NCBI GenBank assembly: GCA_963691655.1
Contig: OY829328.1
Location: 16,012,704 to 16,076,703 of the forward strand
Source of the DNA: Toxonevra muliebris
Taxonomy: Eukaryota > Arthropoda > Insecta > Diptera > Pallopteridae
DNA: 64,000 nt
Direction of reading: 5' to 3'
This document shows positions 1 through 12,455 of the stretch, one piece after another (position 1 is the stretch's first letter; each line of letters starts with the position of its first letter). The position numbers were made by a program, and so were the translations under genes. The notes under the pieces were generated by a model. It did not search any database. It was given only the letters and a program-made list of their open reading frames with translations, and had not been told where the DNA came from.

Positions 1-333
1 ATTCTAATAATACCTTATTTAATATTTAAATAAGCTTAAATGGCATTTATTACACCTGTGATGTTGCTATAAATACACTACAATGGCAATGTGTTCTAAC
101 CATTGATGGTAATATCTATCTGGCTATTGATATATGTATATTTATCAGCTGTTGAGTACATTATTTTGTATGTATGTATTATTATTATCATCATACTCAG
201 AAGTAGCAGCGTCAATATAAAGATACGGATACGGAAATAGCTGTAGTACGCATACATACATACTTATATGAACCAATGCATGGTGTTGAACAGCACAAAA
301 GAATTTTATATATCTGCATACACAAATAGGCGA

Positions 334-365
<32 letters not shown>

Positions 366-2230
366 ATGTGTGTTTTAGAGAGCTTAGTGTGACAAATGTG
401 ACAACCTTCTAATGTCAGCCAGCTAACGTGCACTAAAGAAAAAACACAAAATTGTATTAGTATCCGACATTTATAATCAATAATCGATTTGGAAGCAATA
501 CTAAGTATGTATTACGTGAGGATGATATACATAATGTTATTCTCTATGCATGTAGACCTCTTTTACCTATAAATAAATATATATGTGTAAGTGTGTTTCA
601 GCGTGATTAAATTTACACACATGCATACAACATATTCATCGTTCAAAAGACGATAGTTTTTCGTAGAAGCACTTTGGAAACTATAACTACAAACTAGTTA
701 CTCGTATGCATTGTAAGTAGGTATGTCGAATGCCAACTGAAAGGCACTAAATTCAATTTCATTATACTATTACCATCTGTTTGCATGTGTGGGTGTGTGT
801 GTTTTGTTAATGTATTTACAGTTGGTCAATGAAAAGACGCAAACGAACCACGTACTCACACGAACATTCACATTCATATATATATATGCTGATAAGTATA
901 TGTATATGTATTTGTGTTTGCGCAAATATTGCTGGGTTGCTTTAATGAATAACGGTAATGTGTTCCAAAGCATTTTGTTTACTTGTGAGAAGAAGAGAAT
1001 GTAAGAAACTAGCAGAGTATGAAGTGGCAGTAGTAGGAATAGTAGTTGTGCTTTTAAGGGTAGATGTTACACTAGTGGGGTAGTAGAGTAGTATAACATA
1101 CGACGACCATTTTAAAAGAATAATGTGTTGCAAAACTGAGTAACGATTTTTTAATTAAATTAATGTTTACATTTACTACTCATATTAAGCACAACACAGC
1201 AACACATCCATACATATGCACAATCGATTCATAATTCTCGTATGAATTGATGGAGATATGTAAACCTATGCACATATTATATACTCATAAACATATCTAA
1301 ATGTATGTTTATAGCTATTAAATTACAAGTGTCAATATTTTCTATTAACAAACATATATAGATAATCGCGTTTATATTTTTTTGGCATTATTTTCTTAGG
1401 TATGAATTTGGACTGGGGTTAAAGCACATACAAGAAACACAAAAGTAACGTTCTTGATTATCTCTAATTTTTAAAATGATAATGTTTTTTTTTCACTTTC
1501 TTATAAATTCACATTTCTTGCATATGGTTAAGTTAATTTTCTTGAAAATTTCTATTTTTTTTAATCTTCAATCTACCATTTATTCATATACCGCACCACA
1601 CTGTAATAAACCGTTACGTTCGACAGTCATCCCTTAACTGAACTTGAATATTTTTACCCGCAATAAACAACAGCCCTTCACTACGCTTTCTAATAGAATA
1701 ATTATTTTTATAGGTTTACATAAGGTTACTTTACTATATTACTACCTTTTTTTTGGGTGAATGTGGTGAATTTCTTTTGGTATACTCGTCATTCACATTG
1801 GCAATACTGTTTTTGAGCTAATGCACATTGCGCCGAATCCGCATCACCGCTCAATAGCAAAATTGTCACATTCTTTAAATTCTTGTTTAATAATATCGCA
1901 CAATCATCTGTGATTGTTTTTGTTTGGCTTTCTACAGTAGTGCTTTTTGCAATTGTTGTTGTTGTAGCGTGTAATGAGTGTTTATGTTTCTCTGCGTGTT
2001 ATATAAACTATTGAACCAGAAATAGTTTACCCCCCACGTACTCGGTCAAATCAATAGGTTGATATGATTTTCTGGATTTACAATATCTATGAATCATATG
2101 TGGTTCAAATACCTTGATGTTTGGTATGGAAGGCTATCGCTTCATGATCGAAACGGTGTGTATATGCTGACTCCTGATTTAGTCTAACCTCATAATAAAG
2201 GTGATTGTGATATCAGTCATTTATTTTTTT
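1..2230. other. A/T-rich non-coding flank, no gene seen
   Basis: I see no supportable gene. Short open frames here translate to low-complexity residues from TATA, TACA and TGTG microsatellites. The texture is typical of fly intergenic or large-intron DNA. It could be intron of a gene lying to the left of the window, but nothing shows that directly. Confidence 0.6.
333..353. repeat. (TA)n microsatellite
   Basis: A pure TA dinucleotide run, followed by TGTATGTG-type repeats. It is simple sequence with no inferred function. Confidence 0.9.
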
Positions 2231-3682
2231 ATTAACGAAACAATACTTCCATTATATGTGCATTAGCGTAACTTTGAACGAAAACGTTTTCAAGTAAAAA
2301 AAACATTTTTTGGCATTGTTTTGAACATATTTTAAGAATTTGAAGTGCCATTTTGGTGAAAGGAGCCTGCATTGGATTGTCATCGAAGTGTGGCCAAATG
2401 GTCGTGGGCCACAATGAGAATGAAGCTTCTCGTAAACTGCAAAGTGTAGTTTGTTTGCCCAAACGTTGTTTACGATGACTGATTGCGAGCCCGTACTCAG
2501 ATCAAATTTCTGATTCCCACTAAAGAAACCGAAAATCCATAAATTTCCTTTTATTTAACTCTTATATGTTTCATGCTTAAGAAAAAACTGTTTATCATGA
2601 AAACGCAAACAAAATTTACTTGGACTTTGGGGTATTATATGAAGTCATTACTCAGTAAACGGTGCGAAAACCTATCATAATCTCCTCAAGAAAAATGTTC
2701 CGAAATGTAGTTGTAGTCAATAAAGTTCAAACCCGCCCAAGTTATATATATATATATATATTTTTTTAAAAGAAATGAAGGGAGTCGACTGGTATAGAAC
2801 GCCAAATACAAGTACTTTTTATTATTTTCAAAACTATTCAATATTTAATTTTGCAATTTACAGTATTTATTGTTTGATATATTCAAGAGTTCAAATGAAA
2901 TTATTGATGCAGTTGTATAAAAAATTTAGTAAGTTTTGGCTATGAATGTGAAGGAAGGTGCCTCCGAAAATTGTTCCTTTACTGTGTGAACTCTGGCGTT
3001 TCCTAAAAAATAGATTTTTTCATCATACTTAAAAAATTGAAAAATTGACGAAAATTGAAAAAAAATTAATTTTTGGCACAAATTCGCACATTTGTTTGTT
3101 TAAAACTTTTTAAAATTATGTTTTGAATAAATTCAATTACCCTTAATTTAAAAAAAAAAAAGTTGTATATTAATATCTCAAGAATTTTTTGAGTCTGCCA
3201 AGTTCTACATCCGTAAATTTCGAGCGACTGTGAATTTCAAAAAGTCCGTTTTGCACACATATTCTAGAGATGTTATAGAAGCAAGCGATTTATATAAACA
3301 AAAAATGTTTGATTTTTTTGACCCATCATACCTGGCGACCCCCTCTTAATGCCTAGAATTTAGGTAAAAAAATCTATTCTTTGCTTATTGCAATTCCCCA
3401 AAGTTCATAATCTCCGGAATATCTTCAAAAAATTTCTTCAAATATTTACCACTCCCCATACTCGAAACTTTAATCGCGTTTTTTTTTTTCTCGAAATAAT
3501 TTTTTTTGTTTTGGAAAATATGCGGGCATTTTTGTGATCCTGATATCTAGAAAACTAATTCATGAACCGATTGCAAAATTTGTAAAGTTTGTCAAAGATT
3601 TTTTTTTTAAGTAGAACTTTGCTAAACTCTTTGTTCAATCGTTTCATTGCAAATGAACCGTTCGTATCTGATTGACCACATA
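2231..3682. other. Unassigned A/T-rich stretch left of the Tc1 element
   Basis: No gene is supported. It contains a (TA)n run at about 2743-2760 and several A or T homopolymers. A minus-strand frame at 2232-2462 has no recognisable motif. The stretch may be older, unrecognisable repeat sequence. Confidence 0.5.
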
Positions 3683-3684
3683 TA

Positions 3685-5065
3685 CAGTCTTTTCAACAAG
3701 AGCGTGTAAGTCCTTCAAAAAATGCGCCAATCAAAAAAAAGAATTGCACATTATTTTTAAACTTTTCTTTGTCCAATGCGCTGACATATGAATATACTGC
3801 CCAGTTACCAAAATTTTGAGTAATTTCGTGGTAACCCGAGGTTATATTTTCTCTAGTTTTTCGGCGTACGATTGCAGCAAACACCGCCATTTTGACTTAA
3901 TCTGTCGTTTCAATCGGGCAATGTTCTTAGCACTTTTTCTGCTCAGCTTAAGCTTAATAATTGCCCAAAAATTATCAATGTGGTTAGCATCTGAAGATTG
4001 CGAGGCGCAGTCCAAAATTCTTATCCAATTTTCCACTTTTCACTTACTGCACAAGCGACTTTGATGTTTAGGGTCCTGCCCTCTTAAAGCACACAATTTA
4101 GATTTCTTTCCTCAAACCAGTTATTGGCAGAAGATAATAGTCTATGATGGTATAAATGGATTTTGTACTGGATATCTAAATTTCTCGTAAACATGATTAT
4201 CCTGTCGAAACTCTGTTTTCAAAAGCATTCCCAAACATGAGCTTTCAACCATCTTACTGCCCTTAATGGACAATGCACGCTTTATGGTACTTGCCGTCCA
4301 TAAAAAAGATTCGTCTGTAAAGGCCACATCGATCCAATCATTATCCATATGTTCGACAGCCCACTTTTGCCATTTTTTTATTTGTTTGTATTTGGTTATG
4401 GTAGTTCAGAATTCAATTTGGAATTCGTTTAAACAACTTTGGATTATACTAAGGGATATATTAGTGACCTTCTGCACCAGTTTTTGTGGGGCTGCTTCAA
4501 GTGTAATGGTAGAATTGGCTTCAAAAACTCATGCTATCACCGAATCCTGCTGCTGTGATGTCGTAAACATTCTGGTGTCTTAAAAAAAGTTGGTTCCATT
4601 TCTTCACGAATGCCTTCAACTTCTCAAGATATATGCAGCACCTTCCTAGGACATTTTGGATTTCTTTGGATGTGAGCAAAGAATGGCAGCTTAAGAACGT
4701 TTTGCATACACGGAGTATGGTTTGAAAAATTGCTTAAACAACGAAAATGTAACTGCGATATATCATTTTGTTTATATGTTCATTTGTTATTTTATTATAT
4801 TTTATAATAAACAGACTCCTTGAGGATGGTCTTAAAAAGACCGAAACGCGTATGAGAAAATGGGAATTGAAGTTTTTCTTTAATAGTTCCAAAAAATCAA
4901 TGACCAAAAAGCCCGAATAGATAAAAGATACGATAAAATTGCGATTGTTTGAAAGGTTATACAGCGCCATTCGCAATGAAATGTTGAATGTTGAAAATAG
5001 AGTTCAACTTGATACGTAAAGTTTTTCGTATAATTAAGCCGTACACGCTCTTGTTAAAAAGACTG
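3685..5065 (-). mobile_element. Tc1/mariner-superfamily transposon, degenerate full-length copy
   Basis: The ends are inverted repeats of about 24 bp, starting CAGTCTTTT on the left with the matching complement on the right (one mismatch in the first 20 bases). Both sides are flanked by a TA dinucleotide (3683-3684 and 5066-5067), the hallmark target duplication of this superfamily. On the minus strand a decayed DDE transposase is readable: a block with FTDES around 4310-4320 (first catalytic Asp), a QDPKH block near 4065 (second Asp) and an HIDNFW block near 3960, where the family usually has Glu. The reading frame is broken by stops and frame changes, so the copy is dead. Length 1381 bp is normal for Tc1-like elements. 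Confidence 0.88.
3842..4348 (-). pseudogene. Tc1-like transposase remnant (DDE region)
   Basis: Two minus-strand frames keep family signatures. The upstream piece (4142-4348) has the first-Asp motif FTDES followed by Trp and a Lys-rich stretch. The downstream piece (3842-4036 and just upstream) has QDPKH, then about 33 codons later the HIDNFW block. That spacing fits DD34D/E transposases. At least one in-frame stop separates the second and third catalytic positions, and the usual third-position Glu reads as Asp. It lies entirely inside the TIR-bounded element at 3685-5065. No host function is inferred. Confidence 0.8.
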
Positions 5066-5214
5066 TAAAACATGTTTTGGGTCTTTGGCTCTCAGTCCGC
5101 AAATTTTATTTTATATATTTTATTATGAACAAATTAACTGAGGTAGTTAAAGATAAGTACTTCAACATAATTATTGCTCCTTTCAGTAAAACATGTTTAT
5201 GCTAAAAAAAAAAA

Positions 5215-5470
5215 AAATTCACCCAGAAGGTTGCGGGTTCGATTCTCGTTTTTGTCTAGTGGTTAATCCTCATAAAAAACTTCTCATATTCACTATCGAT
5301 ATGAAATAAATAAGATTTATAAGAAAGTGTACAAATACAAATATAATGCAAGACTCTTGTCTCTGACGATCCGAGTTCGGTTCTCGGCTAAGGTATGGTT
5401 TCTTATATATATTTTTTTCTCTCTTCTTTTCCTTCTTTCATAATTTGAGGTTTTGGTACAACAAAACGGT
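5215..5470 (+). mobile_element. Composite tRNA-derived SINE, internally deleted copy
   Basis: This copy has the tRNA-like B-box region (GGTTCGATTCTCG near 5236), the family body (TTCACTATCGATATGAA near 5287), and then the second tRNA-like 3' half (GAGTTCGGTTCTCGG near 5373). A pyrimidine-rich stretch and a GGTTTTGGTACAA tail follow. The order matches the intact copy at 52536-52980. Most of the body is missing here, so the two modules are brought close together. Confidence 0.7.
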
Positions 5471-5728
5471 TTTATTGCAAACGCACTAAATTTTTAAAGC
5501 AAATCAATCCATGGTCCACTTTTCTCGGTATTTTTTTTTATATGTTTAAAAGCTATTTTGTCTAAGAACTTGATAAAATGACTACGGCAGGCCTAAAGAA
5601 GAGAATAAGATCAAGAAAAGTGCAGCGGGCGGAACCGGTGGTAAGTCTCTTATTATTATGTTGCCCAACGGATCCAAAGGGGCAAAGGGCTGTAACAAAT
5701 TTTCTCCATTCAATTCTGTTAAGCGCCA

Positions 5729-5905
5729 ATTTAATTCTCATAACCTTCTTATACTCGCGATAATTATGAAGTGTATGAGTGTTATAAGAAAGTGTAAGTT
5801 TTGGTGGGCAATGGCAAAACCACCAAGTCAAAACAAAATGCCCCACCGCCGTTCGGAATTGGTATAAGTATAGTATAACAATGGGCAGCCACTTCACCTC
5901 AACTT
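5729..5905 (+). mobile_element. Composite SINE, 5'-truncated body fragment
   Basis: The stretch matches the SINE body seen at 52610-52770, 32285-32450 and (reversed) 11090-11220: TTAATTCTCATAA, ATAAGAAAGTGTA, GGCAATGGCAAAACCACCA and CCGTTCGGAAT in the same order. It ends with AACAATGGGCAGCCACTTCA, the alternative 3' module shared with the 32-kb copy. No pol III boxes remain. Confidence 0.65.
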
Positions 5906-8590
5906 AAATTAGCATATCAATTTTATTTATATCTGATTTAAAGGAATCTTAAAGTGACAAAATTGGGCTAGTCTCACTTTTGGTAAAGAGCTCAAGAATT
6001 TATTCAAGGCAAAGCAACCCATTTACATACAACCTTAATGGACCATTTTACTCCAATCACAAATACTTTTTTTTCTACTGAGATACATGTGTAAAAAAAC
6101 AGTCTGCAGTAAAAATTTAATAAAATTTATAAATTCATCCCAGCTTGATGAATCAACCATAAGCTTTCCAAAAGGCGATTCGTTAGAGCAAATATTTGAA
6201 AATACAAATTCCAAGGAAATGTCGCTTTCCCAAGGATTATAAAAATCAATTAATTTTATATACATACATTTACATATTTTTCCATATTATGAACAAATAT
6301 CTATTTTGAATATATTATTTTGCAAAATTGCCTTCCACGGCATTAATTCTTATGGCAGATATAAATCAGTATCGATTTGTATATATAAATATGTATGCAT
6401 ATTCGATAAATATTTATATAAATAGTAGGTATATTATACATTCTTACATCTCCTTATTCATACTGTGTACGATGAATCACCACAACAATAACAAAAGAAA
6501 TGCTGTCATGAGAAAAGAAAGGCACGTGATTTTTATAAACAGAACGAGAATTGTATGCACGTGTAAGTTCAACATTATGTTAAGAATAATATTAACATTT
6601 CACTCTCCTTGCATATTGAATCAATGTATGGCTTGGAGCAGAAGCGATCTAAGTAAAATTTATTATCTTAAAAGCAAAACGTATTTTGGTAACATATTCG
6701 TTGCATATAATAGAAACAAGAATTATAATGTTTTCTTTGCTATAACATGAGTTCGATACGCTTGGTTATTTTTCAAAAGAAGCTAGAAACGCATTACAAA
6801 ATTTTTTTTAAATATTCATTACAAAATTTTTCTCCAAATGGCACTTGAACCATTTCTGCTCAAAGTCATCTGCACTTGAAAGCCTTTTACATTACCAGAG
6901 AGAGATAAAGAGAGTAAGAAAAATTTACCATACATTTTCACACCATAAAAGAGTGTCAACAATTTAAGCATTCCTTTATTCACCATTTCAATTCTAATAG
7001 CAAAGGCTTCGTTTCATCTTCCTCACACCATCAGCCTGAAACTATAATGCACTTTGAAAGACTATGCGCACACAAAGAAAGAATCGTATAATACCTAACT
7101 AACACAAATACAAATTGAAATTACAAGCCAAAACAAATACTCTTATATACATATAAATTATTTAAGTTGTGGTACATTTTTAGCCATGTTGATTTTTTCC
7201 TTTTTTTTTTATAAGTTGTGTTTGTATGTGTGTGTTCGGAATGTCAAGGTTTTTGGATGTTGTTCAAGTGTGATGCCTTGAAAATTGAATGCCGCGGCGA
7301 CTCTTCTGATTCTCAATTTCAACATGAAGCACTGGCAATTGCAGGTAATGACATTCTCATGTGCATTTAATATATATCCTTATTCTATTATAGACTGACA
7401 CATACACGCACACATTCATATATTAGCTTATACACATACGTACATAATTAGCAGTCACGATGACTTGAAATGTTTAAAAAAAAATAACTATTGAATGATA
7501 ATGATTGCTACTGTCAATTTCATTCAGCATCAAGGATATTTCAACGATCTTGAAGAACAAATGTCAAAGATATAAAAAATAAATGTTGAACGAAATTATT
7601 TTTAAAATTAAATGCTTCAAGAATAGGGAAATTGATATATTTGTAGGCATCAGCCCTTTATCATGAGCTATGATTTCACACCATCAATCCAAGTTCAATA
7701 CATTAACCACTGGATCACGGTAACCACAAATCAGTTTTTGACGCGTATACACAATTTGTAAAGTATTTGTATGGAGCACTAAGTGGCGATATTTATTCGA
7801 ATTTGGTTGTTAATTGTAACAGTGTTGGCGAATCGTAGTTTTGACAAAATTTCAATTCAGAGAAATACATAGGTGTTTTTTGTTGTTTTTACGTTCTTTG
7901 GAACCTATCAAAATATATAACTTGAACGTAAAAAAGTTGTTTTCTAATAGATATTGAAAGAAACTTAAAAGCACTACTTCGTGTCAAAATATGACTAGTC
8001 CATATTAAAATACTGTGGACACGCGTTTTTTTTTGCCACGCATTGCTAATTGTTTGTCCGCGTCAAAAAAATCACAGCTATTATTTATATAAAATATTGA
8101 GTTTTTTAAGAACATAATTCTCTAATTAAAATGCCCTTTTGTTTAAAGTAAACAGTTAAATAGTACATTCGTATTTACTATTAAATTATATAATTAATTA
8201 TTAATGAATTACATTTTGACTTATTAACATTCAGCAAAGTATACAGAAATTCATATTATTAAAATTATTACTATTTATATAATATTTCGAGCATGCATAC
8301 ATTTGTTATTGAAACAATGCCAAAAGTTGTACTAAAATGAAAAACTATAAAAAGATAAAGGACACAAAAAAAAAAAAACAATATTATATGAGCACAATAG
8401 GAAATAATAGAAAATTCTTACAATGAAGCAATTTATATTTAGATACATATGTTCGGTGGCTACCACAAACATGAATGTGTTTGTGTACTTGTTGTCAATT
8501 TTAGTTGACATTGAAAAGAGGCACCACTGTATTGGGTGTCAGGGGTATGTCTAAAACTCATAAACCTCATCGACACCGATTGCTAGCCAA
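5906..8590. other. Gene-free A/T-rich stretch
   Basis: No supportable gene. The longest frame (6328-6750, plus) is rich in Tyr, Ile and Asn from TATA-type sequence and has no domain. No TIR pair or LINE protein motif was recognised. Confidence 0.5.
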
Positions 8591-8630
8591 AAGGAAGTTT
8601 TATTTATTTATTTTTTTATTTATTTATTTA
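8590..8630. repeat. (TTTA)n tract, probably the tail of the adjacent LINE
   Basis: TTTA repeats on the plus strand read as (TAAA)n on the minus strand. They lie just past the 3' untranslated sequence of the minus-strand LINE, and TAAA-type tails are common for jockey/CR1-like LINEs. I therefore read the tract as the LINE's 3' terminus rather than an independent microsatellite. Confidence 0.65.
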
Positions 8631-8982
8631 ATCAATCTACTTGGCTTAGCTCTCACAGATTAATATTCTAACATATCGTCGTTGTTCAAGCAGAAAACAC
8701 TAAGTCTAAATTAATTTTTTTAATTGATTCCGTATTAATAAACTTCTATAACTCGATTTTTGATGATCCAGTAAACGTATACTAATGTGTTGACTTTTAA
8801 GTTTTGCCAGTGTTCGTAGAGGATAAATTGACTTCATCTCAGAAATTAAAAAAATTGACTTAGTGGATTCTGTCAGAACACCGACGATATTTAATATACA
8901 AATGTTAATTTAATAGTTTTAAAAACAATGCTCTATTTGAACTTAAATCTATGTTACTAGTAATGACATTACAAAAATTGAG

Positions 8983-9612
8983 CTATCTACTAATCGGGTC
9001 TGCACGCCCATAATTCGTTTTATGAAAAGGAACAAAGAATGAATATTTACGCCTTAAAGACCTAGTTGGAGGGTAAAGAGGAATGAGCGTAAGCAAGTCT
9101 GGAGAGTCAATCTTATTATCAATAATGTCCTTGATGAATAAGATGCTTTGAGATTTGCGTCTTCTTTCTAAGCATTGCATACCTAGAAGTTGGCATCGAA
9201 CATAATAGGGTGGCATATTCTCTGAGGAGAACATGCGCCAAAGAGCATTCGAGTTCTTTTCCAGAAATTCAAGCATTGGAATCCTATACTCTCTAACAGC
9301 GTTGAAAGAGAGTAGAGTAGAGCTGAAGTTGGGCTGGACTAAATCAAAGCACTCAGTCTCCAAGGTCATTGTACTATACCCAAGATAGAGCCAGTAGAAG
9401 GAATTCGGTCGGTAAATAAAGATGTTCCGAAGAAGAGTATTTTGTACACCTCCAAACGTAGGAAGCTTTTTACTGGACTTTTTTTTACCTAACTTCCTTT
9501 TATGTTGTGTCAAGACTGTTTTGTAGGAAGTTGTATTTTTTAAATTCAATTCATTCGTATATAGTGTATTTGATGGTGTAAGTTTCGGTCGATTTAATTT
9601 CAAGTAATGCAC
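8983..9612 (-). pseudogene. LINE ORF2 C-terminal segment
   Basis: This is an open frame of about 209 codons with no clear start of its own. Its last 60 residues resemble the C-terminal end of jockey/CR1-like ORF2 proteins: an RRKSQSILFIKDII helix, a Cys/Ser-Pro-Asp-Leu-Leu block, an RSLRRK block and a TNYGRADPISR ending. The N-terminal part is Lys/Ser-rich and not recognisable. It fits as the 3' part of the LINE at 8598-11840. The call rests on recognising the family pattern, not on an alignment. Confidence 0.65.
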
Positions 9613-10426
9613 AACAGGCTAAATGAACGTATGTAGTCATCACAACAACGGTGTATATAGAGACGAGCAAATCAGACAGCCGTTTCGGAATCCGCCACGA
9701 TTCCTCATCAGTGATCTCAGTGATAGTTCTTAGTCTTTTCAACATCCTATATGAGCCTCTAATATTTAAAATCGCAATCCAGAATTACAGATTTGTTTTC
9801 AAATATCTTCACTAAATAGAGATATTGAAAGAAACTACTACAATCGTTCCATATTCATATTTTTGTTGTTGTGTTTTATCATTGAAACTAGTCTGCATAA
9901 CAGTTCGTTATTGAAAGTCTAGTACATGAGTGTGTGTGTTTTTTGAAAAATGATTCTAGGGGTAATTTTTCTGAATCAGACCCCATTCGATCCATTTATT
10001 ATATTTTTAGCAGACTGTGAAAATTAAATCTAAGCGATTTTCAATTTATTTTATAATTTTTTTCTGTAGTCTCTGTATTTCACTTAATTGCTGTTCATTG
10101 CATTTATTCTAGATTAGATTAAGATAAGTGAGGTGAAACATGAAGTGTTCATGATATATGCGCTGCAACATTTCCTTATGTAAGAGTTTTTTGAATCGGT
10201 ATACAGCGAAGCAAGTTGCTACAAGTTTCTTTTTGAGTCTGTTAACATGCTCATTCCATAAGAGTTTTTTCGTCTATTATTAAATCGAGATATTTTATAT
10301 TTTTTTTTCTCTTTTAATTTGAGAACATTTAGTTCCAAATGGTTGTCCATAAATCATTTGTTCAACAGATTTAGAACATGGTGCATATTATCTTCGAGAA
10401 TGTTGAATGAATCGGAAAAAAACCAT

Positions 10427-10944
10427 TTATAAATATAAGAAATAGCGTGGTTGCCTATTCGATCCTTGTGGGACACCAATTCGAACGTTTTCAGTATGAC
10501 TCACTGCGCCATTCACCTTAACGCACTGTTGTCTTTCCATCAGGAATGTTTCATACAATTTCACTTCGTTGTGTCTAATATTTAAGTTTTTTAATTCAGA
10601 TAATAATGTTCTCAAGTCGGAGCGGCATAATTTCCTTTATCGTCATTGTCGTATAAGTCTTTTGTGTTATTTAAACACGCTGCTAAAGTGTTCAAATGTT
10701 TAATAAATCCGAATTGGTTACTATTTACTATTTCATACTTTTCTACGCGCGGTTGCAATCTTACAAGCATTGTTTGTTCAAACACTTTATCTCTTACACT
10801 TAATTTTGTTATCGGACGATAGTTGGAGCAGTTTTTTCGATCAAGCTTCTTAAAAATTGGCACCACTGTACCAATTTTCAGCGATTCTGGAAAGCATCCA
10901 CTAGCAAAGCAATTGTTGATGTGCTTTAATAGAGGATCACTCAA
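10427..10944 (-). pseudogene. LINE reverse transcriptase fragment
   Basis: Two adjacent minus-strand frames show RT blocks. The first (10612-10944) has GTVVPIFKKLD, CSNYRPI, KVFEQ and QFGFIKHL. The second (10427-10615) has the RQQCVKVNG region and GVPQGS. The FVDFKKAFD-type block expected between them is missing; a similar block sits about 1 kb upstream instead. The YADD catalytic motif was not found. This is part of the LINE at 8598-11840. Confidence 0.8.
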
Positions 10945-11020
10945 CTTTTCTTTAAAGTTAGAGTTACGATTGAAGTTATTAATAATATTTGATATTTCGA
11001 TTCTCGTTCACGGTTCCCAT

Positions 11021-11303
11021 TTAGGTTAGGTTAGGTTGGAGTGGCTTAGGGCTGAACGACCCATTGTGATATTTATGATACCACACAGTTGGACCTACAG
11101 TTGAACGCCGAATCCGAACGGCAGTGTGGCAATTTTTTATTGGCTTGATGGTTTTGCCATTACCAACCAATGTGTGTACTTGTACACTTCATATTGATAG
11201 TGAATATAAGAAAGTTATGAAAATTTAACCACCAGACGAAGACGGGAATCGAACCCGAACCTCCCAGACGATAGTCTAGTGCACTACCCACTATACTATC
11301 AAC
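11021..11303 (-). mobile_element. Composite SINE copy inserted in the LINE
   Basis: Read on the minus strand it starts with a tRNA-like head: A-box-like TAGTATAGTGG and TAGTGCACTAGAC, and B box GGTTCGATTCCCG near 11247. The shared body follows (TATTCACTATCAATATGAAG, GGTAATGGCAAAACCATCA, CCGTTCGGATTCGGCGTT, CTGTAGGTCC). The 3' module is the AATGGGTCGTTCAGCCC type and ends in CCTAACCTAACC. LINE coding sequence continues on both sides, so the SINE arrived after the LINE. The tRNA-like head has no tRNA function that I can support. Confidence 0.8.
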
Positions 11304-12455
11304 ATTTTTTTATTTGGTTGGCAATGGAACTTGAGCTTCGTCGTTGTGGTCAATGGCATGAGAAAAGTGGACATTGAAGGCTTTTGCTATCTCTATGTCG
11401 TTCGCTATTGTTTCGGTGACATCTCTTTCGCACGAGTATTCTTTGTTGCAAATTACTGAGTTAATAACATTCGAAGTTTTTCTATATTTTTCCTTCTATA
11501 ATCGCGCTATAGTATTTTTTTCAGATAATTTTTTAAATATCTTGCTTTAGTGATTAGACTGAACGGTTTCAAAGTGTGTTTTCATTGATTTGAAATGTGT
11601 CAGCTCCGCATCCATCACTCTTGATAATGATGCTGCAAAAATAGCAAAAGATATTGGTGTCTTTAGGTTGATCAAAATTTTTTCCTGGATTTGCGGTTTT
11701 TAAAATGGGAATAGGAATCAATTTTACTAGCACTACCCTCCGCTTCAACGCATTCTAGATAACGTTGTGGTTGATTGTATCGAAAAGTTCTTTGAAATCA
11801 ACAAAGCACATGCACAAAAGCTGTCAATGAAATAAAACACAGATATAATATTTTTGAAAAAGCATATCTGTAATGTTGAGAAAAACACGCATTGAGAAAG
11901 TTACGATCTTGTTAGTTTACGAAGGATGATTTATAATATTGCAATGTTGTTGTTGAAGTACAACAGTAATTTAGCATAATTATGCACGCAAAAATTTGCA
12001 CAACTACTAACTTAGTTTTTGTTGTTGATGTTAAGGCATAATTAGTACAAGAAGGTAATATTATTATAACTGTGCGTAGCAAGGGTTAAATGGCACGCAT
12101 ATATAATACATAAGCACACGCACAGACACACATACCTACACTCACATACACTACGTAAATACTTTTTGCATACTTTAACTAAATGAAAATTTACGACAAG
12201 CATGAAAATTTATTTCTGAAAGTTTCAAGTATGTTTGTGAGTGTATGCGTGTAAGAGTAAGTGTGTGAGTGTTGTGTGGATTAATTGGGGGGTTATTACT
12301 TTTCTTTGCAATTCACAATTTTTCTTGCTGTAATTTTATAAAGTTCGCGACACAACATTTAAGATGTTAATTTAATACAATAGTGTAGGTAATATACACT
12401 GTGTACATATTAACATTCGTTAATTATATAACTTCATCATCACTACACAAAATTA

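Larger units (their letters stand above)
8598..11840 (-). mobile_element. Decayed jockey/CR1-type LINE, interrupted by a SINE
   Basis: Reading on the minus strand, ORF2 landmarks appear in almost the expected order. A pre-RT linker with EIAKAFNVHFS lies near 11380. The RT start with VPIFKK and NYRPI (10750-10860) is followed by QFGF, then GVPQGS (about 10460), then a KYLDLIIDE block and HVNRLKKK (10210-10290). A C-terminal segment (8983-9612) ends with RTNYG-like HKTNYGRADPISR. A 3' UTR and TAAA-type tail follow. Stops and frameshifts show it is dead. One RT block, FVDFKELFDTINHN (11780-11830), is out of order, lying upstream of the RT start; it is either rearranged or belongs to another copy. 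No RNase H was seen at its end, as in jockey/CR1-like clades. Confidence 0.8.

Noticed and set aside
6328..6750. 140-codon plus-strand frame
   Set aside because: Composition is Tyr/Ile/Asn-rich from TATA-type DNA, with no domain and no splice or promoter context.
11026..11040. TTAGGTTAGG telomere-like repeat
   Set aside because: Only about two to three units, and they form the 3' end of a SINE copy. Flies lack TTAGG telomeres, so it is not a telomere or telomeric scar.
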